DNA of 34,084 nt from Candidatus Aramenus sulfurataquae. Its GTDB lineage: Archaea > Thermoproteota > Thermoprotei_A > Sulfolobales > Sulfolobaceae. This document shows positions 22,776-31,147 of the stretch, piece after piece. A model generated the notes under the pieces. The model was not told where the DNA came from. It was given only the letters and a program-made list of their open reading frames with translations, and did not search any database. Position 1 is the stretch's first letter. The number at the start of each line of letters is the position of its first letter. The stretch is from the NCBI GenBank assembly GCA_000565255.1, contig ASRH01000009.1, positions 1 through 34,084 of the forward strand, in the 5' to 3' direction. The position numbers were made by a program, and so were the translations under genes.

Positions 22776-24196
22776 CTTCTATACACCACGTACAGAGCGA
22801 TCAAGGCCACTATGGCTATCACTACCCCTACCAGAGTAACGTCAAGGGTGGTTGAGGGTATGGAGGAGGACACTGATGGCGCGCTAGTGGTTGAAGTGGA
22901 GGTGGTTGAAGTGGAGGTGGTGGAGGTCGTGGTAGTGGGCGGGGTAGTTACCAGCTGTAAAGTCAGGAAGCTGGGCGTGATGGACTTGTCGAAGAGCGTC
23001 TCGCCCAAGGGTCCCTGCCACACAGCAAACGCAACGTAGTACGTCTTCCCTACGGTTATGTTAGGCATGTAGGGCTCGTAAGCTGGCGGTACTGCTAAAG
23101 GCCTCGCGAACTCTATTATCCAGTTTCCGTCCACGTACTTGGCCCCAGTCCATATGAAGAACAAGGAGCCGTTTAGCCCGCTTGAAGCTACGGGTGCGTA
23201 CCAGATGCCTGATGTGTCCACCTCGTACATGTTAGTGTTATTGGTGTAAAGAGGTACTGCGAAGCCGTGGTCGCCAGGGTCAACGTAAGGTAGACCAGTC
23301 AGCGACTCGTTCTCCCATAAGTTGGCCTTAAATGCGGGATCGTAGGTAGCGTTGTTCCAAGTGGCTCCAGATACCCACATCCATATGTTTGCCGAACCTC
23401 CCTGTTGTACCAAGGAACCTCCGGCATCCTTAAGGGTAAACCCGTCAAACTGCTGTCCAGGGTACTTGCCGCCTATGTACATCCCGTCCTTAGTGGGGGT
23501 ACCGCTTCCTAGGTACCACATAATGGCAGCTCTGTCAGGGTAGTACCAGGTTGAGTTGGCGTAATAGCCGTAGAACATCCCATCGCTGTACAAGAGCTCC
23601 TCCATGGGCCTCAGGGAGTGGTAAAGTAAGATAGTACCGTTCGGCATTACGTATATTTGCGTGCCGTTCGGAGCGGGTAAGGTTATGCCAGAGTAGTTGA
23701 ACACTATCCTCCCTGTGACCTGTTTACCGTTCACTATTGAGACGTAGTTGGTGTAATTGTTCTCTACTGTATAGGTCGTGCCCGGAGTCAGCTCAATTAT
23801 CCTAAACAATCCTGGACCAGATGCACTTGGATAGAGGGCACCTGCTGCGGCAGACCACGCGTTGTACGCTGGATTGGGCGAGGGCCACTCCTCTAAGATG
23901 AATAACCACGAGCCGTTCCACACTGCCTTTACCAATAAGTAGTGGGTGAGCCCAGAGGTAGGGGCGTTGGGTATGTTGGCAGTTAGAGAAATGTTGATCC
24001 AAGGTATGTTGTTCCAGTAGCTCGCGGTACCGGGATTTGAGAGGTCAGCCGATCCAACTACCTTGTACACTGGGATCTGTGGAGAGGTCTGAGCTAACGA
24101 GACGTTTTCGAACGCCATTACTACGGAGAAAAGCATTAAGGCTACCACTATTGCTATTGTTGCCTTTGAACTTAGTTTCAGGCTCATTATTCTCAC
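22772..24196 (-). CDS. cbsA: CbsA, cytochrome b558/566 subunit A
   Basis: This 474-residue monohaem cytochrome lies on the outer face of the membrane and is known in Sulfolobus to be heavily glycosylated. A signal peptide (about residues 12-35) precedes a large external domain resembling the ethylbenzene-dehydrogenase gamma/DMSO-reductase-type haem domain ([24 protein letters not shown] near 87-110). Then come a Thr/Ser stalk (about 417-448), one helix (about 451-471) and a short Arg end. Many N-x-S/T sites are present. The start is a GTG at 24196, about 27 bp from a TATA element centre (leaderless); an ATG at 24187 is the alternative. It leads the cbsA-cbsB-soxL2-soxN-odsN operon and is proposed to accept electrons from the Rieske protein. 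Confidence 0.92.
   Translation of the reverse strand: MRIMSLKLSSKATIAIVVALMLFSVVMAFENVSLAQTSPQIPVYKVVGSADLSNPGTASYWNNIPWINISLTANIPNAPTSGLTHYLLVKAVWNGSWLFILEEWPSPNPAYNAWSAAAGALYPSASGPGLFRIIELTPGTTYTVENNYTNYVSIVNGKQVTGRIVFNYSGITLPAPNGTQIYVMPNGTILLYHSLRPMEELLYSDGMFYGYYANSTWYYPDRAAIMWYLGSGTPTKDGMYIGGKYPGQQFDGFTLKDAGGSLVQQGGSANIWMWVSGATWNNATYDPAFKANLWENESLTGLPYVDPGDHGFAVPLYTNNTNMYEVDTSGIWYAPVASSGLNGSLFFIWTGAKYVDGNWIIEFARPLAVPPAYEPYMPNITVGKTYYVAFAVWQGPLGETLFDKSITPSFLTLQLVTTPPTTTTSTTSTSTTSTSTTSAPSVSSSIPSTTLDVTLVGVVIAIVALIALYVVYRR
22887..22916. repeat. 15-bp tandem repeat in the CbsA Thr/Ser stalk
   Basis: Two exact copies of GTGGTTGAAGTGGAG (22887-22901 and 22902-22916), followed by a partial third, encode the repeated Thr/Ser stalk of CbsA. 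The unit is a multiple of three, so copy-number change would only alter stalk length. Confidence 0.7.
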
Positions 24197-24218
24197 ATTA
24201 CATTTCTACGTCGACGGA

Positions 24219-24228
24219 GTATTAAGCA
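24219..24228 (-). promoter_or_regulatory. TATA box of the cbsA operon
   Basis: Minus-strand GCTTAATACT is centred about 27 bp before the GTG at 24196, predicting a leaderless or nearly leaderless transcript. CACATTACATTT at 24194-24205 between box and gene resembles the ACATTACAT half-site near dppB; this may be chance. Confidence 0.4.
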
Positions 24229-24313
24229 TAAGACGTTGGACTGATGAAATTCATCGCGACATTAGTTTAAGAAAGTAAAAATGTTATCTTTAATTTCGTT
24301 AATTTAGATTGAA

Positions 24314-25645
24314 TTAAGTTTTATGACCTTCGAAGAACTTTTCGATCTCCTCAAAGAGCCTCACCTTCTCTGGAGAGGCCCTCTTCCCTTCCCTTACTAT
24401 AGCGTAAAACATAAGGAGTACAAAGGTAGTGATGATTCCTATCAGCAGGGCCTCCTTTGGCATCCCAACAAATACCACCAGCAGACCCACCAATGAAACC
24501 ATTGGCAGATAAGGATATCCAGGGGTTTTAAAGCTCCCAACCACCCCTTGTCTCCTTAACTTAAAGACTGCTAACGTAGTCATTAAGTAAGTAAAGAGGA
24601 GGCCGAAGTTGCTTATTGAAGCTATAACGTACACGTTTCCGGCAAACAAGGTCGCTATTGAGATGATTAACGTGATCAAAATCCCGTTAACTGGGACGTC
24701 CCTCTTCTTGTCGTATTTCGCGAAGAACTTTGGTAGGAGCCCGTCTGCGCTAACCTGGTAGATAACGTTAGCCGAGGTCAATATGGTGGCTAATGTGGCG
24801 GAGGTTGTGGCCATGAGCGCGCCAACGTCTACCACTAAGTAAACGTAGTCCGGAGCGTGGACGTAGTTTAGGGCAAAGGAAAGTGGATCTGCAGCAATCT
24901 TAAAGGAAGACGCAGGGGCTAGGGACATTAGGGAAACCGTGACCAATACGTAGAGGACGAAGCTTATGAGCACTGAGTACACTATGGCCTTAGCAGCCCC
25001 ATTTCCCCCTCCCTTAACGTCTGGAGCAATTGTCGAGACGCTCTGGAAGCCTGAGTAGGCAAATATTATCCCCTGCATGGACTCAAAGAAACCATAGCCT
25101 GCGTTGGTGGGTATTGTAAAGTGGGAGGGGTTGAACTTGCTCACTATCAAGGCAAATACCACGAAGTACACTAGTACAGCCACTTTTATCGCGACTAGGT
25201 AGAAGTCAGTCTTAGCGGCCTTCTGCACGCCCAGGAGGTTGACCACGTGGAGGACGACTATGAGGGCTATGGTGTAGAGCAAGGGGGAGCCAAAGCCGAG
25301 CAATGCGCTCAAGTAGGAGCCGAAGCCCAAGGCTATTGCTGGCACGCTGGTGGCGTAGCTAAAGTACATCAAGAGCCCAGTAACAAAGCCCAAGTTGCTT
25401 CCAAAGGCCTCATACGCAAAGGAGTACGAAGAGCCCCTCAGCTCCGGGTACACGCTAGTGAGCTCCCCTAGCTCAAAGGCTAGGATAAGGGAGATGAAAC
25501 CCACGAAGGCAAAGGCCACCAAGGAAAGGGCTCCAGCGAGGGAGATTACTGTCCCGCTTAGCACGAATATTCCCGAGCCTATTATTGCTCCTAGGCTCAC
25601 GGCAGTGGCGTATGCTACGCTTATCTTCCTTTGTTCTCCACTCAT
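24314..25645 (-). CDS. APC-family amino-acid permease
   Basis: This protein of about 443 residues is a twelve-helix amino-acid/polyamine/organocation transporter. The diagnostic unwound first helix reads LGAIIGSGIFVLSG. The sixth-helix region has IIFAYSGFQSVSTIAPDVKGGG, with a charged loop typical of amino-acid transporters, and the NGILITLIIS region follows helix eight. A Lys-rich cytoplasmic tail ends it. ATG 25645 is chosen over a TTG at 25663 because it starts right before the conserved N-terminus and is preceded by GTGAG. It is divergent from the NifX-like gene across a 64-bp region with one TATA element. The substrate is not predictable from sequence. Confidence 0.9.
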   Translation of the reverse strand: MSGEQRKISVAYATAVSLGAIIGSGIFVLSGTVISLAGALSLVAFAFVGFISLILAFELGELTSVYPELRGSSYSFAYEAFGSNLGFVTGLLMYFSYATSVPAIALGFGSYLSALLGFGSPLLYTIALIVVLHVVNLLGVQKAAKTDFYLVAIKVAVLVYFVVFALIVSKFNPSHFTIPTNAGYGFFESMQGIIFAYSGFQSVSTIAPDVKGGGNGAAKAIVYSVLISFVLYVLVTVSLMSLAPASSFKIAADPLSFALNYVHAPDYVYLVVDVGALMATTSATLATILTSANVIYQVSADGLLPKFFAKYDKKRDVPVNGILITLIISIATLFAGNVYVIASISNFGLLFTYLMTTLAVFKLRRQGVVGSFKTPGYPYLPMVSLVGLLVVFVGMPKEALLIGIITTFVLLMFYAIVREGKRASPEKVRLFEEIEKFFEGHKT

Positions 25646-25680
25646 ACGCTCACATAAGTTCAAGAGAAAATTAACGTTTT

Positions 25681-25689
25681 CTTATAAAC
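25681..25689. promoter_or_regulatory. Shared bidirectional TATA element
   Basis: CTTATAAAC reads as a TATA box on both strands (GTTTATAAG on minus). Its centre is 25 bp before the ATG at 25710 (leaderless transcript) and 40 bp before the permease ATG at 25645 (leader about 14 nt). No other box is present in the 64-bp gap, so both genes probably depend on it. Confidence 0.5.
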
Positions 25690-25709
25690 TCTCGTGAGAA
25701 CTTGTAATC

Positions 25710-26069
25710 ATGAAGGTCTGCACCACAGTTGACGAGAACTTGAGGCTACAGGAGTTCCCTAAAGCGAAGTTTATAGTACTCTTCGACGATCAAAGGAAGG
25801 AGATCTTAGAGAAAATTGAGAACAAGTACCACGAAAGACCTAAGGTGGCAAGGCAATGCATCTCAATGAAACCTGAGGCCGTTATTGCCCCACACGGGTC
25901 TGCTTGCTACCCTTCCTACGCCATGTTCAAGAGAGAAGGGCTAAGGGTGTTTGTTGAGGAAGTAGGGAAGCCCTCGTGGGAGGCAAAGCTAAGCAAGGAG
26001 ATAACTTGGAGAGAAGTCTGGTACTCTAGCGTTAGAGCAATAATGCAGAGGTTAAGGCTAGTGGAATAA
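25710..26069 (+). CDS. NifX/NifB-C-like small protein (dinitrogenase FeMo-cofactor-type fold)
   Basis: This 119-residue protein has the RNase-H-like Di-N-FeMo-co pattern: a first strand MKVCTTVDENLRLQEFPKA, a second strand KFIVLFDD, a helix around KVARQCISMKPEAVIAPHGSACYPSYAMFKREGLRVFVEE (positions about 47-86) in the place of the usual 'G..a...L...Gi.vy' segment, and a C-terminal helix. Members bind metal clusters or cofactors. It lies 76 bases upstream of a molybdenum formate-dehydrogenase-type gene on the same strand, which suggests a service role for that enzyme or its cofactor; this is inference. The start is leaderless from the TATA at 25681-25689. Confidence 0.65.
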   Translation: MKVCTTVDENLRLQEFPKAKFIVLFDDQRKEILEKIENKYHERPKVARQCISMKPEAVIAPHGSACYPSYAMFKREGLRVFVEEVGKPSWEAKLSKEITWREVWYSSVRAIMQRLRLVE

Positions 26070-26145
26070 GCTTTAACTCAGTTAAACTATTTCTCCTAGG
26101 ATCTTTCCACCTCGCCTATTTTACGCTATGGGGCAATAATTTCTC

Positions 26146-28104
26146 ATGCAGGTCGTGAAAAGCGTTTGTCCATTCTGCGGAGTAGGTTGCGGAGTTGAGC
26201 TTTACGTAAACTCGAGAGTGCTGAGGCTTTCCCCTGCTAGGGAACACCCAGTGAGCAGGGGACACTTGTGCGGAAAGGGCACTCTCTCCTACGAGGCTAC
26301 ATACTCCTGGGACAGGCTTACCTCCCCCCTCAAGAGGGTAAAGGACACGTTCGTGAGGGTAAGTTGGGAAGAGGCAATTAGGGAAATAGCGGAAAAACTA
26401 AAGGAAATAACGAAGACTTACGGGCCGGAAGCAGTAGCGTTTTACGGTGGTTGTCAAAACACCTTGGAGGAAACGTACTTAATGCAGAAGGTAGCCAGGG
26501 CATTAGGTACAAACAACGTGGACTCCTGCGCCAGGGTTTGCCACGAGCCCTCGGCAATGGCCTTAAAGGAGATGTTGGGTATAGGGGCTTCGTCAATATC
26601 TGCTGAGATGATTCCCCTCATGAAGACGTTAGTGATTGTAGGAGAGTCTATAACGGAGAGCCACCCAGTCCTCTCGCAGTACTTGACTGAAGCCAGGCAG
26701 AGAGGCACAAAGATAGTTGTAGTTGACCCAAGGACGACGGGAACGGCAAAGTTTGCCGACCTACACTTAAGTGTGAGGCCGGGAACTGACGTGGCGCTCT
26801 TCAACGCGGTGGCCAACTACTTGATAAAGAACTCGCTTTACGACAGGGAGTTCGTTGAAAAGAGGACTGAGGGATTCCCAGAGTACGCTAAAGGCGTGTC
26901 CAAGTACGCGCTCGAGTACGCCGAGGAGGTGACAGGCGTAGAGAGGGAAAAGATAGAGGAGTTCGCCAGACTCATCAGCGTGAAGGGGGTCATATTCTCT
27001 TGGGGCCTTGGACTTACCCAGTCATCTGGCGTTGACGGAGTTAGGGCGTTAATAGACCTAGCCCTCTTGACCGGAAACTTCGGGAGATATGGAGGAGTAA
27101 TAGTTTACAGGGGACAGACAAACGTCCAAGGGTCTGGAGACCTAGTGAAGCCCAACGTATTTCCAATAGGCCCAATGAACGAGGAGAACGCTGAGAAATT
27201 GGCAAAGGTATGGGACTTCAAGCCTCCAACGAAGCCTGGGTTAACAGTGACCGAGGCCCTCCTAAGGGACAACGATATAAGAGCCATGTTCTTCATGGGC
27301 TTCAACCCCCTAGCCAGCATGCCCAATAGGAGGAAGGTCGAGGAGAGGCTCAGGAAGCTTGACCTCCTAGTAGTAATGGACGCCTTCATGACCGATACTG
27401 CCTCCCTAGCCCACTACGTCCTTCCCTCAGCAGTGTGGACCGAGAAGGAAGGATCAGTTACAAACCTGGACAGGCTGGTCAAGTGGAGGTTTAAGGCAGT
27501 AGATCCACCAGGAGAGGCAAAGCCGGACTACGAAATCCTCGGCATGTTAGCCAGGGAGCTGGGCTTTAACTTCGCCACCGACCCCAAGCTCCTCTTTGAG
27601 GATATGAAGAAGGTAACCCCAATCTACTCCAACCTAACCCTTGACTCGATTATGGATTACTCCGCCAACTCTCGCTACCCCAACGGGGAGCTCTACCTCT
27701 ACGAGGAGAAGTTCCACACACCCTCAGGAAAGGGAAAGTTCGAGTTCAGGGAACAAAGGGAGGTGAAGAAGGGCTACGTGTTGCTCACGGTAAGAAACGT
27801 GACTAGGTACAACACAGACGTATTAACCGGTAGGATTCCAGGGTTTGGAATGTACGAGAGCCCACTTCTTGTTAACCCCTCAGACGCGAAAGGATTGGGG
27901 CTAAGGGACGGAGATGAGGTAATAGTGTCCTCTGAGTGTGGGAGCGTAAGGGCTAAAGTCAGGGTGTCCTCAGAGGTGCTGAACTCCACAGTGGTCATGT
28001 ACATGCACGATAAAAAGGTCAACTACGTAGTGTGCGACGAGCTAGACGAGTCGAAGGCACCGAGGTATAAGTACACTGTCGTGGAGATAAGAAAGAAGGT
28101 TTGA
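26146..28104 (+). CDS. fdhF: Formate dehydrogenase catalytic subunit, Cys-type molybdopterin enzyme
   Basis: This 652-residue molybdenum/tungsten bis-MGD oxidoreductase has an N-terminal [4Fe-4S] site at Cys8, Cys11, Cys15 and Cys42 (C-x2-C-x3-C-x26-C). The metal ligand is Cys132 in CARVCHEPSA, aligning with the Sec-His pair of E. coli formate dehydrogenase H. The expected QTNVQGSGD-type region (about 324-332) and a C-terminal MGD-binding domain (about 545-650, LLTVRNVTRYNTDVLTGR) are present. Length is somewhat short of FdhH (about 715). No Tat signal, so it is cytoplasmic. No iron-sulfur or NAD-binding partner adjoins it, so the electron acceptor is unknown. Assimilatory nitrate reductase relatives share the fold, but the VCH site favours formate. 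The ATG is close to a TATTTTA element near 26117. Confidence 0.85.
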   Translation: MQVVKSVCPFCGVGCGVELYVNSRVLRLSPAREHPVSRGHLCGKGTLSYEATYSWDRLTSPLKRVKDTFVRVSWEEAIREIAEKLKEITKTYGPEAVAFYGGCQNTLEETYLMQKVARALGTNNVDSCARVCHEPSAMALKEMLGIGASSISAEMIPLMKTLVIVGESITESHPVLSQYLTEARQRGTKIVVVDPRTTGTAKFADLHLSVRPGTDVALFNAVANYLIKNSLYDREFVEKRTEGFPEYAKGVSKYALEYAEEVTGVEREKIEEFARLISVKGVIFSWGLGLTQSSGVDGVRALIDLALLTGNFGRYGGVIVYRGQTNVQGSGDLVKPNVFPIGPMNEENAEKLAKVWDFKPPTKPGLTVTEALLRDNDIRAMFFMGFNPLASMPNRRKVEERLRKLDLLVVMDAFMTDTASLAHYVLPSAVWTEKEGSVTNLDRLVKWRFKAVDPPGEAKPDYEILGMLARELGFNFATDPKLLFEDMKKVTPIYSNLTLDSIMDYSANSRYPNGELYLYEEKFHTPSGKGKFEFREQREVKKGYVLLTVRNVTRYNTDVLTGRIPGFGMYESPLLVNPSDAKGLGLRDGDEVIVSSECGSVRAKVRVSSEVLNSTVVMYMHDKKVNYVVCDELDESKAPRYKYTVVEIRKKV

Positions 28105-28179
28105 ACCTAATAACTAACTAAGACTAAGATGTCTTTTTCCTAGAAAAAAGGGAAAAAGGGTTTTTTACAAAAGAATAAA

Positions 28180-28205
28180 AGCCTCGCCTTTTAAGGCGGG
28201 GATGT
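28180..28205 (+). mobile_element. Solitary IS200/IS605-like right-end hairpin remnant
   Basis: GCCTCGCCTTTTAAGGCGGGG at 28181-28201 forms a nine-base-pair stem (one G-T pair) with a two-base loop, followed by GATGTAGAAGG. It shares AAAGCCTCGCC with the copy at 30031-30041 and the GGCGGGG arm with the copy at 15204-15210. It could alternatively be a simple terminator hairpin of the gene before it, but the shared flanks favour a common mobile-element origin. Confidence 0.4.
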
Positions 28206-28439
28206 AGAAGGAAAAACCAGCTATTTATTGCGGGGCGCAAATTTTTAAACTGCTCTCACAGTTATTATGATATATATAATTTTATGTACATAAAGTGATG
28301 AGTAAATACTTGTATAAAATTTTTGAGGTAGATATTTATCAAGTATATCTTAGTAAACAAAAATTTACTGCTACTATCTACAATCACGTGAGCTCGACTT
28401 TTCAATAAAAGGGACTAAGAGAAGGAGTTGTTGTGCCTT
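28206..28439. other. AT-rich intergenic stretch
   Basis: This gap lies between fdhF and the convergent DUF1634 gene and is much AT-richer than both. It contains a good TATA-like box (AAATTTTTAAAC, about 28230-28241) and a 36-codon open frame at 28298-28408 with no homology that I recognise. T-runs at 28129-28134 and 28161-28166 after fdhF may act as its terminator. Confidence 0.3.
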
Positions 28440-28823
28440 TCACTTCCCTATAAGGAGGGGTAAGATGAATATGGCAAACATCAAGTTGAAGAACACTATT
28501 GCAGTAATGATAGTGTAGAGCTTGTTTCTCTCAGACGCAAACTGCGCTATCCCTAACACTACTCTGACTACCTGGATTGCTATCAAGAGCATTAGGCCTA
28601 GGAAAATGAGGTCTATGGGCTGGAGTTCTTCTACCCCCTTAGCAACCTGGATTGGAGGGAACTCGGACGTGTTGACTACGGTCTTTGGAGACGATATCTG
28701 GGAGAGCGTGTAACCGTTGGAGTGACCCACGACAAAGAGCATCACCGAGCCCAGTATAATGAACACGGTACTGATTATCACTCCTATCCTTAAGGTGTTG
28801 CCAATTAAATCTTCAAAATCCAT
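28440..28823 (-). CDS. DUF1634 membrane protein, partner of TauE/SafE exporter
   Basis: This 127-residue protein has three membrane helices (about 12-32, 71-92 and 103-124) and a polar external loop in between. Its size, three-helix layout and position directly after a TauE/SafE gene match the DUF1634 family, which is found beside such exporters. The ATG overlaps the upstream gene by 11 bases, so the two are translationally coupled. Function is unknown but is presumably tied to the exporter. It converges on fdhF. Confidence 0.8.
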   Translation of the reverse strand: MDFEDLIGNTLRIGVIISTVFIILGSVMLFVVGHSNGYTLSQISSPKTVVNTSEFPPIQVAKGVEELQPIDLIFLGLMLLIAIQVVRVVLGIAQFASERNKLYTIITAIVFFNLMFAIFILPLLIGK

Positions 28824-29673
28824 AGCCTAACCCCCTGAGGATCATCTGGATTCCCAAGAAGGCCAATATGAGAGTGAACACGTACCTAATGGTCTTGTTC
28901 CTTACCCTCACCAAGATCTTAGTACCGATAAAGGCCCCTATTAGCACCCCTATTGCAGTGCCCGCAGCTAGGAAAGGCTGGATGTACCCAAAGCTCCAGT
29001 ATATGGAACTTCCAGTAGCTGCAGTGACGCCTATCATGAAGTTGCTGGTGGTGGTGCTGACCTTTATTGGCAGGTTCATAGCCCAGTCCATGGCTAGGAC
29101 CTTCAACGCCCCAGACCCTATTCCAAGGAGGCCCGAGATGTATCCAGCAAAGAACATGATTATCTCCCCGAGCCACCACTTCACCCCAATGTACTCTACC
29201 TCTCGATCAAGGACCATGTCGTAGTACTTACCGTAGAGCTGGAAGACCCTTGTCGTCCAATCTGGCTTGACCCCCCTAGGTAGCTCGAACTTGGACCTCT
29301 GGAGCTGCACGTAAACTTGGGAAAGGAGGACTGCTCCAAAAACTATGTAGATAATGTACTGTAGATGGTGAGAGTAAATGAAGGCCACTGTGAGCGAGCC
29401 GATAATTGACCCGGTAGTAGTCGCTGTTAGCAGCCCCGTGCCTATCTTGAGGTTAGTTATTCTGTCCTTTATGTAGGCGCTTGCGGTCCCGCTAGATGTA
29501 GCTATAGTGGAGATTAAGCTAGCGCCCGAGGCGTACACTATGGGAATCCCCAAGTAGAGCGTGTAGATGGGGACAAGAATAGTGGCCCCTCCCAAACCCG
29601 TTAAGGCGCCGAGAATCCCACTTAATGCGCTTAGTAGTATTATTAGTATAAAAAACTCTATTGTTGGTAGCAT
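28813..29673 (-). CDS. TauE/SafE-family sulfite/sulfonate exporter
   Basis: This 286-residue membrane transporter is built of two similar halves of about four helices. The N-terminal half has the hallmark ALSGILGALTGLGGATILVPIYTL; the second half repeats it as GYISGLLGIGSGALKVLAM. A charged cytoplasmic loop lies between (about residues 125-165). The family exports small sulfur anions such as sulfite or organosulfonates, which would suit a sulfur oxidiser, although the substrate is not shown. ATG 29673 (MLPTIEFF) is chosen because a strong TATA box is centred 27 bp upstream, making it leaderless. A longer reading to 29742 would run through the promoter. Confidence 0.88.
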   Translation of the reverse strand: MLPTIEFFILIILLSALSGILGALTGLGGATILVPIYTLYLGIPIVYASGASLISTIATSSGTASAYIKDRITNLKIGTGLLTATTTGSIIGSLTVAFIYSHHLQYIIYIVFGAVLLSQVYVQLQRSKFELPRGVKPDWTTRVFQLYGKYYDMVLDREVEYIGVKWWLGEIIMFFAGYISGLLGIGSGALKVLAMDWAMNLPIKVSTTTSNFMIGVTAATGSSIYWSFGYIQPFLAAGTAIGVLIGAFIGTKILVRVRNKTIRYVFTLILAFLGIQMILRGLGYGF

Positions 29674-29691
29674 GATTAAGCAATATGTGCT

Positions 29692-29706
29692 ATAATTTTT
29701 AAACTT
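29692..29706 (-). promoter_or_regulatory. TATA box of the TauE-DUF1634 operon
   Basis: Minus-strand AGTTTAAAAATTATA is centred about 27 bp before the ATG at 29673, defining a leaderless start. Confidence 0.55.
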
Positions 29707-29849
29707 TTCATGACACGCAACCCTCAGCTTCCTTGTGAACAAGCAACTCTTCGTGGCGGTCCTGGTTAACCTAACGAGGGTCTTGTGAACTCTCGCAGCT
29801 TTAACGCGGCATTAAGATGGTTTTACGCCCTTAACTGACGTAACGCTTT

Positions 29850-30055
29850 TCTAGGGTTTGAGGCAATGACTCTCCTCACTTGGCACTTGAGTAGCACAAA
29901 CAAGACTATAGGCAGCCATCACTTGAGCCCACATGCCGTGCAGGTCTTGCTTCGCCATCAGGACTTCTTCAAACTGGGAGAACCGTCCAAAAAGGTTTAA
30001 AAGACCAAGAAAGAACCTTACAAAATGATTAAAGCCTCGCCATTTATGGAGGAAG
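29850..30055 (+). mobile_element. Decayed mobile-element end with IS200/IS605-like hairpin
   Basis: GCCTCGCCATTTATGGAGGAAGT at 30034-30056 is a hairpin with the same GCCTCGCC and GGAGGAAGT arms as the remnants near 28190 and 15200. Upstream (29880-30030) a plus-strand open frame, interrupted by a stop near 29912, ends with a TAA at 30029-30031 just before the hairpin. That is where a tnpB gene would end, but its residues are too decayed to call. The hairpin arm now provides GGAGG in front of the channel gene, and AGGTTTAAAAG at about 29994-30004 looks like that gene's TATA box. The gap 29707-29850 shows nothing else. Confidence 0.35.
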
Positions 30056-30062
30056 TCAGTCA

Positions 30063-31070
30063 ATGAAGGAGAAGCTCTGGAATAAGTTTCTCATACCAAT
30101 TGTCGAGACCTTTGCCGCCCCCTATTCGGTGATAAGGAAGATCTACCCTCAGCTAATCATACTTTCCGTAGTCGTCTATTCCATTGCCTTAATTTTCGTC
30201 TACTACCAAGGCCTCGACTGGGTATCAGCTATCTACGCGGCAATTAACGTCATAACCACTGTTGGACTTTACGCGCCAGACATAAACGAAATGCCCTCAC
30301 AGGAGAAGCTCCTCCTTACTATAACCATTATCTTCAGCGTAGGGCTCTTCGCCAGCATGGCGCAAACTTTAATCTCGACCTTGCTAAATAGAAATAATTG
30401 GATAGATGCTAGGGCTAGGTGGAGAGGGAAGCTCATGAAGGGACACGTTGTCGTCTTGGGCAACTCCAAGAGCGTGCTCTCTGCTGTCAAGAAGCTCCAA
30501 GAGCTGGGAAAGGACTACATCGTAGTGACTGGAAACAAAGACATCTACAACCAGATAAAGAACGCCAAGGTCATCCTTGGCGACCCTAAGGACGACCAGA
30601 ACATCCTCGCTGCGGGGATAATGGGGGCGGAGTCCGCAATAATAGCTATGGAAGACGACGCGGAGACCCTCCTCGTAACGCTAAAGGTACAGAAGTTCAA
30701 CCCTCCCCTCACCGTGGTGACTGTAGTGAACGACTCCTCAATGGTCGACGTTATGAAGACAGCTGGCGCTGACATCGTCATCCCATTTGAGGAGGTAGTG
30801 GGGAGGATGATGGCTTCGGCTTCGGTGTCAAAGCAGTTGGCTGGTTTGATATTCTCTAGCAATGAGAGGGAGTTCGTCATTGCAGTGTTTAAGGCAAAAA
30901 CGAGGTTCAAGCTGAGGGACCTCCCAGACGGCGTTATACCAATAGCTATACTAAGGAACGGAAAGCTGGACCCATACTTCGACAGGGATACCGAGGTAGA
31001 TACTGGGGAAACGTTGTTCGTCATAGGAGACCCCTTAAGGTTCAAGGAGCTCTCTGCCCTAATGGAGTGA
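30063..31070 (+). CDS. Two-helix potassium-channel-like protein with RCK (TrkA) domains
   Basis: This 335-residue MthK-like architecture has two membrane helices (about 29-48 and 80-104) around a pore loop, then a RCK_N Rossmann domain (about 123-235, starting GHVVVLGNSKSVLSAVKKL) and a RCK_C domain (about 245-335, TRFKLRDLPDGVIPIAILRNGK...VDTGETLFVIGD). It should conduct K+ or a related cation gated by a cytoplasmic ligand. The filter reads TTVGLYAPD in place of TVGYGD, with two extra residues, so selectivity is uncertain. The nucleotide loop GNSKSV lacks the canonical GxGxxG glycines. The ribosome binding site GGAGG comes from the upstream hairpin remnant. Confidence 0.85.
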   Translation: MKEKLWNKFLIPIVETFAAPYSVIRKIYPQLIILSVVVYSIALIFVYYQGLDWVSAIYAAINVITTVGLYAPDINEMPSQEKLLLTITIIFSVGLFASMAQTLISTLLNRNNWIDARARWRGKLMKGHVVVLGNSKSVLSAVKKLQELGKDYIVVTGNKDIYNQIKNAKVILGDPKDDQNILAAGIMGAESAIIAMEDDAETLLVTLKVQKFNPPLTVVTVVNDSSMVDVMKTAGADIVIPFEEVVGRMMASASVSKQLAGLIFSSNEREFVIAVFKAKTRFKLRDLPDGVIPIAILRNGKLDPYFDRDTEVDTGETLFVIGDPLRFKELSALME

Positions 31071-31106
31071 CCATGGGTCAAAGTGCGGTAACAACCCTTA
31101 GACAAA

Positions 31107-31129
31107 GCCCCTCCACGGCTAAGGAGGCG
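31107..31129. terminator. Hairpin after the channel gene
   Basis: CCTCC (31110-31114) can pair with GGAGG (31123-31127) around an eight-base loop, followed by an A-rich and then T-containing stretch. It may act in termination or be a fourth, more diverged relative of the hairpin remnants; the AAAGCCCC left arm resembles theirs. Confidence 0.25.
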
Positions 31130-31147
31130 AAAAGTTTAGGTGTCTAG

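Noticed and set aside
22880-22940. Tandem GTGG repeats considered as a CRISPR or satellite array
   Set aside because: The repeats encode the Thr/Ser stalk of CbsA in frame and have no spacers.
28298-28408. 36-codon plus-strand open frame after a TATA-like box
   Set aside because: Very short, AT-rich, no recognised homology; the box and frame could both arise by chance in AT-rich DNA.
29851-30063. 70-codon minus-strand frame upstream of the channel gene
   Set aside because: It crosses the hairpin relic and the likely promoter of the channel gene and has no recognisable protein pattern.
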